13,526 nucleotides of DNA from contig JAGLRI010000017.1 of NCBI GenBank assembly GCA_023136395.1, forward strand, positions 1 through 13,526, written 5' to 3'. A program made the translations under genes and the position numbers. This DNA comes from Candidatus Bathyarchaeota archaeon (GTDB taxonomy: Archaea > Thermoproteota > Bathyarchaeia > Bathyarchaeales > Bathyarchaeaceae). A model generated the notes under the pieces. The model was not told the origin of the DNA, made no database searches, and saw only the letters and a program-made list of their open reading frames with translations. Shown here piece by piece: positions 13,521 to 13,526 of this stretch. Numbering within the stretch: position 1 is the first letter of the stretch; every line of letters starts with the position of its first letter.

Positions 13521-13526
13521 AGTTAA

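Noticed and set aside
1..13526. CRISPR array, insertion sequence, prophage or toxin-antitoxin module
   Set aside because: No regularly spaced direct repeats, transposase or integrase motifs, or paired small toxin-antitoxin ORFs were seen.

Overview
The window looks like chromosomal DNA of an uncultivated, AT-rich archaeon. Four things point there: an O-phosphoseryl-tRNA:Cys-tRNA synthase (SepCysS), a THEP1-type NTPase, a rhodanese-free archaeal-type ThiI, and an IscS of the Archaeoglobus kind in which the PLP lysine is aspartate. TATA-like boxes sit about 25-35 bp before several starts. I cannot fix the phylum; a Bathyarchaeia-like or methanogen-related lineage is a guess.

Left part (1-3629): a membrane-anchored solute-binding-like protein runs off the left edge on the minus strand. 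Divergent from it is a two-gene MacB/LolD-type ABC exporter, with the ATPase and FtsX-type permease overlapping by ATGA.

Middle part (3712-6935, all minus strand): a tRNA-Cys(GCA)-like gene with its own TATA box is followed by SepCysS, ThiI (tRNA 4-thiouridine synthase) and THEP1. SepCysS is broken into two overlapping frames by an apparent one-base loss near 6005; restoring one base rebuilds a normal-length enzyme. SepCysS turns Sep-tRNA-Cys into Cys-tRNA-Cys, so enzyme and probable substrate tRNA lie side by side, but the tRNA has a poor D-stem.

Right-middle part (7072-11192): an E1-like MoeB/ThiF adenylyltransferase (plus), NadC (minus) and a tiny two-helix membrane protein (minus) precede a compact plus-strand sulfur/Fe-S operon: tusA, iscS, iscU and a 51-residue six-cysteine protein. 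The IscS keeps its mobile-loop Cys (C329) but has D206 in place of the PLP lysine, A183 for Gln, N205 for His and L355 for the substrate-binding Arg. It probably does not work as an ordinary cysteine desulfurase.

Right part (11288-13520): a VanZ-like membrane protein (minus), endonuclease IV (plus) and a metallo-beta-lactamase-fold protein of the type often annotated as a methanopterin-pathway enzyme (minus).

The shared theme from about 4350 to 11190 is sulfur handling: Cys-tRNA formation, tRNA thiolation, sulfur-carrier activation, persulfide relay and Fe-S scaffold. No CRISPR array, insertion sequence, integrase or prophage gene was seen. The only gene-free stretches are short intergenic gaps, the longest about 290 bp (6779-7071), which holds the tRNA.
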